A stretch of 64,000 bases of DNA, taken from assembly GCF_003014675.1 (NCBI RefSeq), contig NZ_PYAU01000001.1:1922001-1986000 (forward strand), in the 5' to 3' direction. A program made the position numbers and the translations under genes. The stretch comes from Labedella gwakjiensis. GTDB taxonomy: Bacteria; Actinomycetota; Actinomycetes; Actinomycetales; Microbacteriaceae. Under the pieces are notes generated by a model. It searched no databases. It was given only the letters and a program-made list of their open reading frames with translations, and was not told the DNA's origin. Below, piece after piece: positions 25,602-33,399 of the stretch; position 1 is the stretch's first letter; each line of letters starts with the position of its first letter.

Positions 25602-26651
25602 ATGCACGGTGAGTACAAGGTCCCCGGCGGCAAGCTCGTCGTAGCCGACCTCGAGATCGTCGACGACCGACTGACGAACGTCCGGATCGCTGGCGACTTC
25701 TTCCTCGAACCCGACGAGGCGCTCGACGCCATCAACGCGGCCGTCGAGGGGCTCCCCGCCGAGTCGGACTCGACCCGGATCGCGGCGGCCGTGCGCGCGG
25801 CCCTGCCCGAGGGGGCGACACTCCTCGGTTTCAGTCCAGAGGCCGTCGGTGTGGTCGTGCGCCGCGCGCTCACGAACGCCGCCGACTGGCGCGACTTCGA
25901 CTGGGAGATCGTCGACTCCGGCTCCATCTCCCCGCGCATGCACCTCGCGCTCGACGAGGTCCTCACCGCCGAGGTCGGCGAGGGGCACCGCGGGCCGACG
26001 CTCCGCATCTGGGAGTGGAACGAGTCCGCCGTGGTGATCGGCAGCTTCCAGTCGGTGAAGAACGAGGTGGACCTCGAGAACGCCGAGAAGTACGGGTTCG
26101 ACGTGGTCCGCCGCATCTCCGGAGGCGGGGCCATGATGATGGGCTCCGGCAACGTCATCACCTACTCGCTCTACGTGCCCGCGGAACTCGTACAGGGTAT
26201 GACCTTCGCAGACTCCTACGCCTTCCTCGACGAATGGGTGCTGCAGGCTCTCCAGTCGCTCGGCATCGCCGCGACCTACCAGGGCCTCAACGACATCACG
26301 AGCCCCGCCGGCAAGATCGGCGGCGCCGCGCAGAAGCGTCTCGGCTCCGGCGCCGTGCTCCACCACGTGACCATGAGCTACGACATCGACGGCGAGCTCA
26401 TGACGAAGGTGCTGCGCATCGGACGCGAGAAGATGAGCGACAAGGGCACCAAGTCCGCAGCGAAGCGCGTCGACCCGCTCAAGAGCCAGACGGGGCTCGC
26501 CCGCACGGAGATCATCGACCGCATGCTGCAGTCGTTCCGCACCCTCACGGGAGCTCGGGAGGGACACATCACCGACGCCGAGTTCGCCGCCGCCGAGAAG
26601 CTCGCGGAGTCGAAGTTCGCTTCGGACGCATGGCTCCACCGCGTTCCGTGA
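25602..26651 (+). CDS. lipoate-protein ligase A family protein with N-terminal accessory domain
   Basis: 349 residues. The catalytic BPL/LplA domain spans about 100-345: PRMHLALDEVL, the RRISGGGAMMMGSGNVITYS lipoyl-binding loop (about 170-189) and the catalytic Lys in PAGKIGGAAQKRL. The first 90 residues (EYKVPGGKLVVADLEIVDD... RIAGDFFLEP) resemble the small accessory domain that lies at the C-terminus of E. coli LplA, so the order is reversed here, as known for some split or permuted ligases. It would attach lipoate to E2 and H proteins in the cytoplasm. The methyltransferase gene overlaps or directly follows. Confidence 0.88.
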   Translation: MHGEYKVPGGKLVVADLEIVDDRLTNVRIAGDFFLEPDEALDAINAAVEGLPAESDSTRIAAAVRAALPEGATLLGFSPEAVGVVVRRALTNAADWRDFDWEIVDSGSISPRMHLALDEVLTAEVGEGHRGPTLRIWEWNESAVVIGSFQSVKNEVDLENAEKYGFDVVRRISGGGAMMMGSGNVITYSLYVPAELVQGMTFADSYAFLDEWVLQALQSLGIAATYQGLNDITSPAGKIGGAAQKRLGSGAVLHHVTMSYDIDGELMTKVLRIGREKMSDKGTKSAAKRVDPLKSQTGLARTEIIDRMLQSFRTLTGAREGHITDAEFAAAEKLAESKFASDAWLHRVP

Positions 26652-26738
26652 CGGACGCCGAGCCGGGTTCGCCGCGTGGGTCGACGTTCGCGGGAGACGA
26701 GGGGCGCGTGGCTCCACCGCATTCCGTGACGGACGCCG
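26631..26738 (+). repeat. 30-base direct repeat across the lipoate ligase / methyltransferase junction
   Basis: The 30 bases at 26631-26660 recur at 26709-26738 with one change (GCG to GCA), a period of 78 bases, which is 26 codons. The first copy holds the last codons and stop of the ligase gene; the second holds the probable GTG start of the methyltransferase. The 48 bases between are not clearly repeated. It looks like an in-frame segmental duplication. Confidence 0.85.
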
Positions 26739-27712
26739 GCGCCGCTCACGGTCGCGCGCTTCCTGCCGAGAGCGCCATCATCGAGGGCGACAACCTCGAG
26801 GTCATCGCCGGTCTGCCCGACGGCGCGTTCACGATCGTGTACCTCGATCCGCCGTTCAACACGGGTCGTGTGCAGCGGCGGCAGTCGGTGACGAGCGAGC
26901 GGATCACGCCGCTGGTCGAGGAAGCGTCGGACGTCGACGCGGCGGAGCTGAACGCCGAGCCGTCCGGCCCGCCCCTCGACGCCGACGCCCCGGAGGCGCC
27001 GGCCGGCCGCGGCGCGCTCGACCCGAGCACGCGCGTGGTCACCGGCTTCAAAGGCGCGACCTATCGACACGTACGCGGCGAGTTGCGCGTGTTCGACGAC
27101 GCGTTCGACGACTACTGGGAGTTCCTCGAACCGCGCCTCACGGAGGCGTGGCGGCTGCTCGCCGACGACGGCACCCTCTACCTCCACCTCGACTACCGCG
27201 AGGCGCACTACGCGAAGGTGCTGCTCGACGCGCTCTTCGGCCGCGACTGCTTCCTCAACGAGATCATCTGGGCGTACGACTACGGCGCGAAGTCGCGCTC
27301 ACGCTGGCCCACGAAGCACGACACGATCCTCGTGTACGTGAAGGACCCGGCGCGTTACCACTTCGATTCCACGGCCGTGGATCGGGAGCCGTACATGGCG
27401 CCGGGGCTCGTGACACCGGAGAAGGCGGAGCGCGGGAAGCTGCCGACGGACGTGTGGTGGCACACGATCGTGTCGCCGACGGGCAACGAGAAGACGGGCT
27501 ATCCCACGCAGAAGCCGCTCGGGGTGCTGCGGCGCATCGTGCAGGCGTCGAGCCGCGAGGGCGACTGGGTGCTCGACTTCTTCGCCGGCAGCGGCACGAC
27601 GGGAGCGGCGGCCGCGGAACTCGGCCGCAACTACGTGCTCGTCGACTCGAACCCCGCCGCGATCGAGGTCATGCGGAAGCGGCTCGCGCCGCCCACGTCG
27701 CCGCCCGCCTGA
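26708..27712 (+). CDS. beta-class site-specific DNA methyltransferase, apparently solitary
   Basis: 334 residues from GTG 26708 (AGGGG just upstream); an in-frame ATG at 26630, inside the ligase gene, would add 26 residues. Motif IV YLDPPFNTG (about 39-47) comes first, and motif I DFFAGSGTTGAAAAELGRNY lies near the C-terminus (about 290-309), the order of beta-class amino-methyltransferases (N6-adenine or N4-cytosine), with YPTQKP as motif X-like element before it. A low-complexity Glu/Ala/Pro insert at about 65-100 separates motif IV from the target-recognition part. No endonuclease is adjacent, so it may be an orphan regulator-type methylase. Confidence 0.88.
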   Translation: MAPPHSVTDAGAAHGRALPAESAIIEGDNLEVIAGLPDGAFTIVYLDPPFNTGRVQRRQSVTSERITPLVEEASDVDAAELNAEPSGPPLDADAPEAPAGRGALDPSTRVVTGFKGATYRHVRGELRVFDDAFDDYWEFLEPRLTEAWRLLADDGTLYLHLDYREAHYAKVLLDALFGRDCFLNEIIWAYDYGAKSRSRWPTKHDTILVYVKDPARYHFDSTAVDREPYMAPGLVTPEKAERGKLPTDVWWHTIVSPTGNEKTGYPTQKPLGVLRRIVQASSREGDWVLDFFAGSGTTGAAAAELGRNYVLVDSNPAAIEVMRKRLAPPTSPPA

Positions 27713-27874
27713 CCCACCCGCCGTTCGTTCGCGGAGGATTAGGGCCGGTCTCGGGTTCGGCGGTCAGCCCAGCGCACTAATCACACGACGGCGACGACGG
27801 CCATCACGACGATGGCGACCGAGACGGCAATCTGTCACCGAATCGCTAGACCGAATGGTGTGACGTGTTGCAGC

Positions 27875-28291
27875 TCAGGAGATGGAACTACCCGACGCCG
27901 ACCTGTCGGCGGACTGTGTCCGAGGTGACACGGCTCCTCTGCGGCGCCGAGAGGAGCTGACGAGAAGTGCAATGATCGACGCCACGAGAAGCGCTGCCGA
28001 CGCGACCGCCAGGACAGAGGTTGCGACTGTGGACCAGGAATAGAGCACGTGATCCTGTCCCTCGTGAATCCAGTTGCAGGCGGTTCCAAGTGGGAAGACG
28101 GACGAATCAACTCGGGTGTCGATCAGTGACTCTTCCGTGAGCCCACGGTCTCCTGCTGCCTGCGTCGCAAGATCGACGCACCGCTCATCCGCCTTGTACT
28201 TGTCGAGAATCCACGCACCAGCCGTCACCGCCATCATCAGAGTGGAGGCAGCGACGAGTGAGAGGGCGACCGATACGGCTCGAGCTTTCAT
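27875..28291 (-). CDS. small two-helix membrane protein of the low-G+C island
   Basis: 138 residues from ATG 28291 (GTG 28294 also possible). A membrane helix near the N-terminus (VSVALSLVAASTLMMAVTAGA), an outside loop with two Cys (ERCVDLAT and TACNWIHEG) likely to form a disulphide, a second helix (VLAVASAALLVASIIALLV), and an Arg/Ser-rich cytoplasmic tail. No known family. It begins 29 bases after the stop of the secreted protein gene, so the two are probably co-transcribed. Confidence 0.6.
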   Translation of the reverse strand: MKARAVSVALSLVAASTLMMAVTAGAWILDKYKADERCVDLATQAAGDRGLTEESLIDTRVDSSVFPLGTACNWIHEGQDHVLYSWSTVATSVLAVASAALLVASIIALLVSSSRRRRGAVSPRTQSADRSASGSSIS

Positions 28292-28320
28292 CACTGAATC
28301 AGCCTATGAGCCCGTAGCCA

Positions 28321-29547
28321 TCAATAGGCAAGTGGTGGAACCGTTCCATAGTCATTCGAGACCCATGCTAGATCTGGTCCCTTCCAGTAGCGCGCTGCTG
28401 AAAGCGTTGCGCGGCTGAGCTTGCTCGGGCCCGTGCCCGGATTGGTCGCCTCATCGTAAACACCCATGCAGTCAGTCAGCGACATCCAGGAGTAGTCCTC
28501 GCACATCCCGCGAGAAACAGCTTGAACCGCACCCCCGATGAAACCTTTTGTGTCCAAACCCTGCGGAGCCACGATATCGATCGACAGTCGAACGGCTCCG
28601 CTCGTGTCGTACTCCAAGTCCCACGGGTTCGCGAGCCCAATGGTGATGGAATTGCGGTTACAAGCATCTTCCGCGTCGTTGTAGTCCGCGTAGGCGCCAA
28701 GGAGTGCGTTGTTGATCGGCGACATCGACTGTGAGCCAATCTTCGACGAGTAGACGACCCAGGAATAACCGAAGTTCTTCGCGAACGGTCGGTGCTTGTA
28801 GTCCTGTGCGTCCGACCCACCCATGCTGCAGAAGGGCCGGGTTCCAAGAATCGGATCGTCTGTATAGACATCGATGCCGAACTCCATGCCCCAGTGATCA
28901 GGCAGGTCGTACGGATACCCATCCGGTCCAGTCCACTGATAATAGTGACCGAAGTAGATGGTGGAGCCGTTATCCCAAATTTGGAGGTCGGCGGTGTCGG
29001 GGGCCCACGCGAGACCCGCTGGTGGTGCGATGAGCGCCGATCGTTCCGCCGCCTCCGAATCTGACGCGCGGGCTGCGGCCGCGGTCTGATCCTGCACAGC
29101 GGGGGCGTCGGACGGGACGAGAGGCGCGTCGAGTTCAGGTGCCGCAACCTCGACAGGCGTCCGAGATATGTCCTGCTCGGTCGTAGCGGAGGGCTGCAAG
29201 GTGATTGCTGCAACGATCTCAGGCACTGTGCCGAAACGATCACTGAAGTACGAGCGATACTCAGCGGGGGTTTGTCCTCCCCCCAGCGAGTATTCGCCCG
29301 CAACTTCGCTGTTCTCAATCCGATAGGCGACAACCTCGAAACCGTCGACTTCGGTGATCTGTGCGGCATCGAGCAGATCGACTGGGTGCTCGAATGGAGT
29401 TTCGATTCGCATGTATTGAGCGCTTGAGTTCAGCTGGGATGCTTCGGTAGCCGACGGCGTGAGGACGACGCTGCCAGCGAGCAGGCTTGCCGTTACTGCG
29501 ATCAACGTGGCCGTCACGAGCGCTGGATGTCTGAGCTTGATGTGCAT
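28321..29547 (-). CDS. secreted protein of unknown function (low-G+C island)
   Basis: 408 residues from ATG 29547 with GAGGGG upstream. A Sec signal peptide covers about residues 1-37 (hydrophobic LVTATLIAVTASLLAGSVVL, cleavage near TEA). An acidic/Ala-rich linker (about 120-190) leads to a C-terminal domain rich in Trp, Tyr and Asp (WDNGSTIYFGHYYQW, GYPYDLPDHWGMEFGIDVY), with four Cys (FCSMGG, DACNRN, GMCEDY, TDCMG) that could make two disulphides. I recognise no family. Base composition is clearly lower in G+C than the flanking genes. The paired small membrane protein could be its partner. Confidence 0.7.
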   Translation of the reverse strand: MHIKLRHPALVTATLIAVTASLLAGSVVLTPSATEASQLNSSAQYMRIETPFEHPVDLLDAAQITEVDGFEVVAYRIENSEVAGEYSLGGGQTPAEYRSYFSDRFGTVPEIVAAITLQPSATTEQDISRTPVEVAAPELDAPLVPSDAPAVQDQTAAAARASDSEAAERSALIAPPAGLAWAPDTADLQIWDNGSTIYFGHYYQWTGPDGYPYDLPDHWGMEFGIDVYTDDPILGTRPFCSMGGSDAQDYKHRPFAKNFGYSWVVYSSKIGSQSMSPINNALLGAYADYNDAEDACNRNSITIGLANPWDLEYDTSGAVRLSIDIVAPQGLDTKGFIGGAVQAVSRGMCEDYSWMSLTDCMGVYDEATNPGTGPSKLSRATLSAARYWKGPDLAWVSNDYGTVPPLAY

Positions 29548-29775
29548 TCGGGGCCCCTCATTCCGTCGGATTCTGACCAGCCTCGCGTCCCGTGGGTGTT
29601 TGGTACACCCCGCGTCCGGGGGAGGGGGGATAGGCGGCGCCCGGACCGTCCGTGCGTATTCAGGACCAGCACAACATCTCTCAATGCGAGTCCTCGCTCT
29701 GAGTGGGCCAATTGCCTCCCATCAGCACGGTGGTGTGGTCCTTGGGGTTCGGTCGGGAGGGCCGAGCGACATGTT
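29548..29775. other. intergenic region before the metF leader
   Basis: First part of a 424-base gap. It holds two inverted repeats: GGGTGT/ACACCC at about 29594-29610, and GTCCGGG/CCCGGAC at 29614-29620 and 29640-29646. No convincing coding frame is present. The promoters for the secreted-protein gene (minus) and for metF (plus) should lie here, but I cannot place them with confidence. Confidence 0.4.
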
Positions 29776-29967
29776 GCGTCACACAGCGTGACGCGCGGCG
29801 GGCGACGGCGTAGCTTCGTCGCCAACGGATCCGACCGGATCCCGGAGCGACAGCCGAGCCCGGCACCCGCCCCACATCCCTCTCGCGAGGGGTCGTGTGG
29901 TGCCTCGGCGGCAGGAACGCAGCGGCGGAAGCGCGACCTTCGCGAGTGACCTCTCACTCGGAAGGAG
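29776..29967 (+). ncRNA. candidate structured 5' leader of metF-metE
   Basis: Five inverted repeats follow one another: GCGTCAC/GTGACGC (29776-29794); GGCGACG/CGTCGCC (29801-29823); GGATCC/GGATCC (29827-29842); a long irregular stem made of GCCGA/TCGGC (29853-29857 with 29905-29909), GGCACC/GGTGCC (29862-29867 with 29899-29904) and CCCTC/GAGGG (29878-29882 with 29887-29891); and CGAGTGA/TCACTCG (29943-29960). The last hairpin ends at the GAAGGAG ribosome-binding site of metF. The layout suggests control by a metabolite or by attenuation. I find no SAM, SAH or cobalamin riboswitch core, so the class is unknown. Confidence 0.45.
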
Positions 29968-29971
29968 CACC

Positions 29972-30979
29972 ATGTCGATCCCAGCGGACGGCGCCTCGGG
30001 CGCCGCGGTGCCCCTCGGCTTCCCCGTCTCCTTCGAGCTGTTCCCGCCGCGGACCGACGCGGCGGCGATCGCCCTCGGCCGCACGATCGACCGGCTCGCC
30101 GAGTTCGACCCCGCCTTCATCTCCGTCACGTTCGGCGCGGGCGGATCGTCCCGCGACCGCTCGCTCACGGTGCTCCGCTACATCCTCGAGCACACGACGG
30201 TCGAGCCGATGGCGCACCTCACATGCGTCGGGTCGACCCATGCGGAGGCGAACCGGCTCGTGCGCGAGTTCCTCGACGCGGGGGTCACGAGCTTCCTCGC
30301 CCTGCGCGGCGACCCGCCGAAAGACGGCGACGGCGCGCTCGGCGACCTCGGGAGTGCGGCAGAGCTCGTGCAGCTCATCCACCGGGTGCAGGAGGAGCGC
30401 GAGCCGTTCACGCTGCAGCCCGTGCCCGGCGCCGCCGCCGGTCGCATCCGCCGCCGACCGCGCCCGGAGCGCGTCGCCGTGGCCGCGTTCCCCACGGGGC
30501 ACCCGCGCTCCCGCGACGTCGCACGCGACGTGGACGCGCTCCTCGCCAAGCAGGTGGCGGGCGCGAACCTCGCGATCACGCAGATCTTCTTCCGCGCGCC
30601 CGACTACCTCGCGTTCGTCGATCGGGCGCGCGCGGCTGGCGTCACGATCCCGATCCTTCCCGGCATCATGCCGATCACGACTCCGGAGCGCCTGCACCGC
30701 GTCGGCGAGATGACGGGGGAGGAGCCGCCGTCGTCCCTCGCGATCGACCTCGAGATCGAGCCGACCGAGGAGGGGCGCACCGCCGCGGGCGTCGCCTTCG
30801 CCTCGGCGCTGTCCTCCGCCGTGCTCGACGGCGGCGCCCCCGGCCTGCACCTCTACACCTTCAACCGCTACCAGGAGGTGCGCTCCGTCCTCGAGACGGT
30901 CGCTCGCACCCGCCCCCACGCGCTCCCCCTCCCCGATACGACCCCGCCTGAAAAGACACCGACGAAGGACCCACGATGA
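29972..30979 (+). CDS. metF: 5,10-methylenetetrahydrofolate reductase
   Basis: 335 residues from ATG 29972, GGAAGGAG upstream. The TIM-barrel flavoprotein is recognised by SFELFPPRTD (catalytic Glu at about 23), FISVTFGAGGSSRDRS (about 50-65), FLALRGDPPKDG (about 108-119) and ITQIFFRAPDY. It reduces methylene-THF to methyl-THF, the methyl donor for the methionine synthase encoded next. Its TGA overlaps the ATG of metE, so the two steps are translationally coupled. Control is probably through the structured leader. Confidence 0.95.
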   Translation: MSIPADGASGAAVPLGFPVSFELFPPRTDAAAIALGRTIDRLAEFDPAFISVTFGAGGSSRDRSLTVLRYILEHTTVEPMAHLTCVGSTHAEANRLVREFLDAGVTSFLALRGDPPKDGDGALGDLGSAAELVQLIHRVQEEREPFTLQPVPGAAAGRIRRRPRPERVAVAAFPTGHPRSRDVARDVDALLAKQVAGANLAITQIFFRAPDYLAFVDRARAAGVTIPILPGIMPITTPERLHRVGEMTGEEPPSSLAIDLEIEPTEEGRTAAGVAFASALSSAVLDGGAPGLHLYTFNRYQEVRSVLETVARTRPHALPLPDTTPPEKTPTKDPR

Positions 30980-33309
30980 CCGACTCCACCCCCTCCTTCC
31001 CCACCGGGACGATCCTCGGATACCCGCGCATCGGGCGCCGCCGCGAGCTGAAGCACGCCGTGGAGGCGGCCTGGGCGGGGAGGATCGGCCTCGACGAGCT
31101 CGAACGCATCGCCGCCGATCTGCGCCGCACGACGCGCGAGCGGCTCGTCCAGCTCGGGCTCGGGCGCGACGACTCGTCCATCCCCGAGTCCTTCTCCTTC
31201 TACGACCAGGTGCTCGACGCCGCCGTCACGGTGGCCGCGGTGCCCACACGGTTCGCGGACGTGGTGGCCGCCGACGGCTCGATCGACCTCACGGGGTACT
31301 TCGCCCTCGCTCGCGGTCGCGCCGAGGACGCCCCGCTCGAGATGACGAAGTGGTTCGACTCCAACTACCACTACCTCGTGCCCGAGATCGGGGCGGCGAC
31401 CGACTTCCACCTCGCGAGCGACCGGCTCGTGCGAGAGGTCGAGGAGGCGCGGGCCGACGGCTTCGTCACGCGACCCACGATCGTCGGGCCCGTCACGTTC
31501 CTCCTCCTGAGCAAGGCGGCCGACGGGGAGGCCGAGGGCTTCCGCCCGCTCGACCGGCTCGCCGACCTGCTGCCCGTCTACGTCGAGCTGCTCGAACGAC
31601 TCGCCGCCGTGGGCGCCCAGTGGGTGCAGCTCGACGAGCCCGGTCTCGTCGCCGACGGCTTCGACGCGACGGATGCGGAGATCACCGCGGCCGTGACGCA
31701 GGCGTACGAGCTGCTCGGCGCGGTCGCCGCGCGGCCGTCGCTGTTCGTCACCACGCCATACGGCGAGCCCGGCGCGGCGCTCGGGGCGCTCGCCGCGAGT
31801 CCCGTCGAGGCGCTGCACCTCGACCTCGTGCGCGGCTCGGTGCCCGCGGACCTCGACGACGACACTCGCCGGGCGCTTGCCACGAAGACCCTCGTCGCCG
31901 GCGTGATCGACGGACACAACGTGTGGCGGGGCGACCTCGCAGCGGCGTTCGCGGCGGCCTCGTCGCTGCGAGAGCTGAGCGAGCACGTCTCCGTCTCCAC
32001 GTCGACGAGCCTCCTCCACGTGCCCCACGACACGGCGGACGAGCCCGTGCTCGACGCGCGCCTGCTGTCATGGCTCGCGTTCGCCGACCAGAAGGTGGAG
32101 CAGGTGGCTGTGCTCGCCCGTGGTTTCGTGCAGGGCCGCGACGCGATCGCGGCAGAACTCGACGCGGCTTCCGCAGCCCTCGCCGACAAGCTCGACGCCC
32201 CCGGCGTGCGCGTCTCCGCCGTGCGCGAGCGCCAGGCGGCGCTCTCCCCGATCGATCGCGAGCGCGGCGACGAGGACGAGCGGGTGTCGAGCCAGTCGGC
32301 GGCCCTCGGCCTGCCCTCCCTGCCCACGACCACGATCGGCTCGTTCCCGCAGACAGCCGACATCCGCCGTGCGCGCTCATGCCTCCTGCGTGGCGAGCTC
32401 TCTCACGACGAGTACGTCGCACTCATGCGCGCCGAGATCGGTCGCGTCGTGGAACTCCAGGAGGAGATCGGCCTCGACGTGATCGTGCACGGCGAGCCCG
32501 AGCGCAACGACATGGTGCAGTACTTCGCGGAGAACCTCGACGGCTTCGCGGTGACGACGAACGGTTGGGTGCAGTCGTACGGCAGCCGGTGCACGCGCCC
32601 GTCGATCCTGTGGGGGGACGTCTCGCGGCCCGCGCCGATCACGGTCGACTGGTCCACCTACGCGCAGTCCCTCACGCCGAAGCCGGTCAAGGGCATGCTG
32701 ACCGGCCCGGTCACGATCCTCGCGTGGTCGTTCGTGCGCGACGACCAGCCTCTCGGCGAGACGGCCGACCAGGTCGCCCTCGCCCTCCGCGACGAGATCG
32801 CCGACCTCGAGGCGGCCGGCATCGGCGTGATCCAGGTGGACGAGCCCGCGCTCCGCGAGCTGCTCCCGCTGCGGGAGCGGAACCGGCCGTCGTACCTCGA
32901 CTGGTCGGTGGGGGCGTTCCGCCTCGCGGCGTCCGGGGTGGTGCCGGCGACGCAGATCCACACGCACCTCTGCTACTCCGAGTTCGGCACGGTGATCGAC
33001 GCGATCCGCGGACTCGACGCCGACGTCACGAGCATCGAGGCGGCGCGCAGCCGCATGGAGATCGTGGACGACATCGCGGCGAACGGCTTCGACCACGGCA
33101 TCGGGCCGGGCGTCTACGACATCCACTCGCCGCGCGTCCCGAGCGTCGCGGAGGTCGTCGAGCTCATCGACCGCGCCGTCGCCGCGGTGCCCGAGAAGCT
33201 CCTCTGGATCAACCCCGACTGCGGCCTCAAGACGCGCGGCTACGACGAGACCGTCGCGTCGCTCCGCAATGTCGTCGAGGCCACCCGCCAGGTCCGCGCC
33301 CGCCTCTGA
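30976..33309 (+). CDS. metE: 5-methyltetrahydropteroyltriglutamate-homocysteine methyltransferase (cobalamin-independent methionine synthase)
   Basis: 777 residues, normal for MetE. Two barrel domains: the N-terminal one begins GTILGYPRIGRRRELKHA; the C-terminal one begins PTTTIGSFPQTADIRRARS at about 450. Zinc ligands are the His and Cys of HTHLCYSEFG (about 660-669) and the Cys of NPDCGLKTRGYDE near the end (about 745); VHGEPERNDMVQYF is the folate/homocysteine region. It makes methionine from homocysteine and methyl-THF without B12. It is co-transcribed with metF, overlapping by four bases. Confidence 0.96.
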   Translation: MTDSTPSFPTGTILGYPRIGRRRELKHAVEAAWAGRIGLDELERIAADLRRTTRERLVQLGLGRDDSSIPESFSFYDQVLDAAVTVAAVPTRFADVVAADGSIDLTGYFALARGRAEDAPLEMTKWFDSNYHYLVPEIGAATDFHLASDRLVREVEEARADGFVTRPTIVGPVTFLLLSKAADGEAEGFRPLDRLADLLPVYVELLERLAAVGAQWVQLDEPGLVADGFDATDAEITAAVTQAYELLGAVAARPSLFVTTPYGEPGAALGALAASPVEALHLDLVRGSVPADLDDDTRRALATKTLVAGVIDGHNVWRGDLAAAFAAASSLRELSEHVSVSTSTSLLHVPHDTADEPVLDARLLSWLAFADQKVEQVAVLARGFVQGRDAIAAELDAASAALADKLDAPGVRVSAVRERQAALSPIDRERGDEDERVSSQSAALGLPSLPTTTIGSFPQTADIRRARSCLLRGELSHDEYVALMRAEIGRVVELQEEIGLDVIVHGEPERNDMVQYFAENLDGFAVTTNGWVQSYGSRCTRPSILWGDVSRPAPITVDWSTYAQSLTPKPVKGMLTGPVTILAWSFVRDDQPLGETADQVALALRDEIADLEAAGIGVIQVDEPALRELLPLRERNRPSYLDWSVGAFRLAASGVVPATQIHTHLCYSEFGTVIDAIRGLDADVTSIEAARSRMEIVDDIAANGFDHGIGPGVYDIHSPRVPSVAEVVELIDRAVAAVPEKLLWINPDCGLKTRGYDETVASLRNVVEATRQVRARL

Positions 33310-33315
33310 CACGAA

Positions 33316-33364
33316 CGGCCGCATCCGGACGCCCGAAGCGAGATCGGGTATCCGGATGCGGCCG
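33316..33364. terminator. long hairpin between convergent metE and aldo/keto reductase genes
   Basis: Fourteen-base perfect arms at 33316-33329 and 33351-33364, with an inner CCCG/CGGG pair. No T-run follows on either strand, so it is either a non-canonical bidirectional terminator or an mRNA 3'-end stabiliser. Confidence 0.6.
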
Positions 33365-33399
33365 GTCAGCGGGTCAGAGGGGTCGGCAGGTCGGACGGG

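Noticed and set aside
26708-27712. Restriction-modification system
   Set aside because: No endonuclease-like gene is adjacent; the downstream genes are a membrane protein and a secreted protein on the other strand.
29776-29967. Known SAM, SAH or cobalamin riboswitch before metF
   Set aside because: Looked for the SAM-I/IV GGCAACC core, the SAH GAGGAGCG core and the B12 box; none is present, so the leader is reported only as an unclassified structure.
27713-29971. Prophage or integrative element
   Set aside because: The region is low in G+C but has no integrase, transposase, tRNA or flanking direct repeats that I could find.
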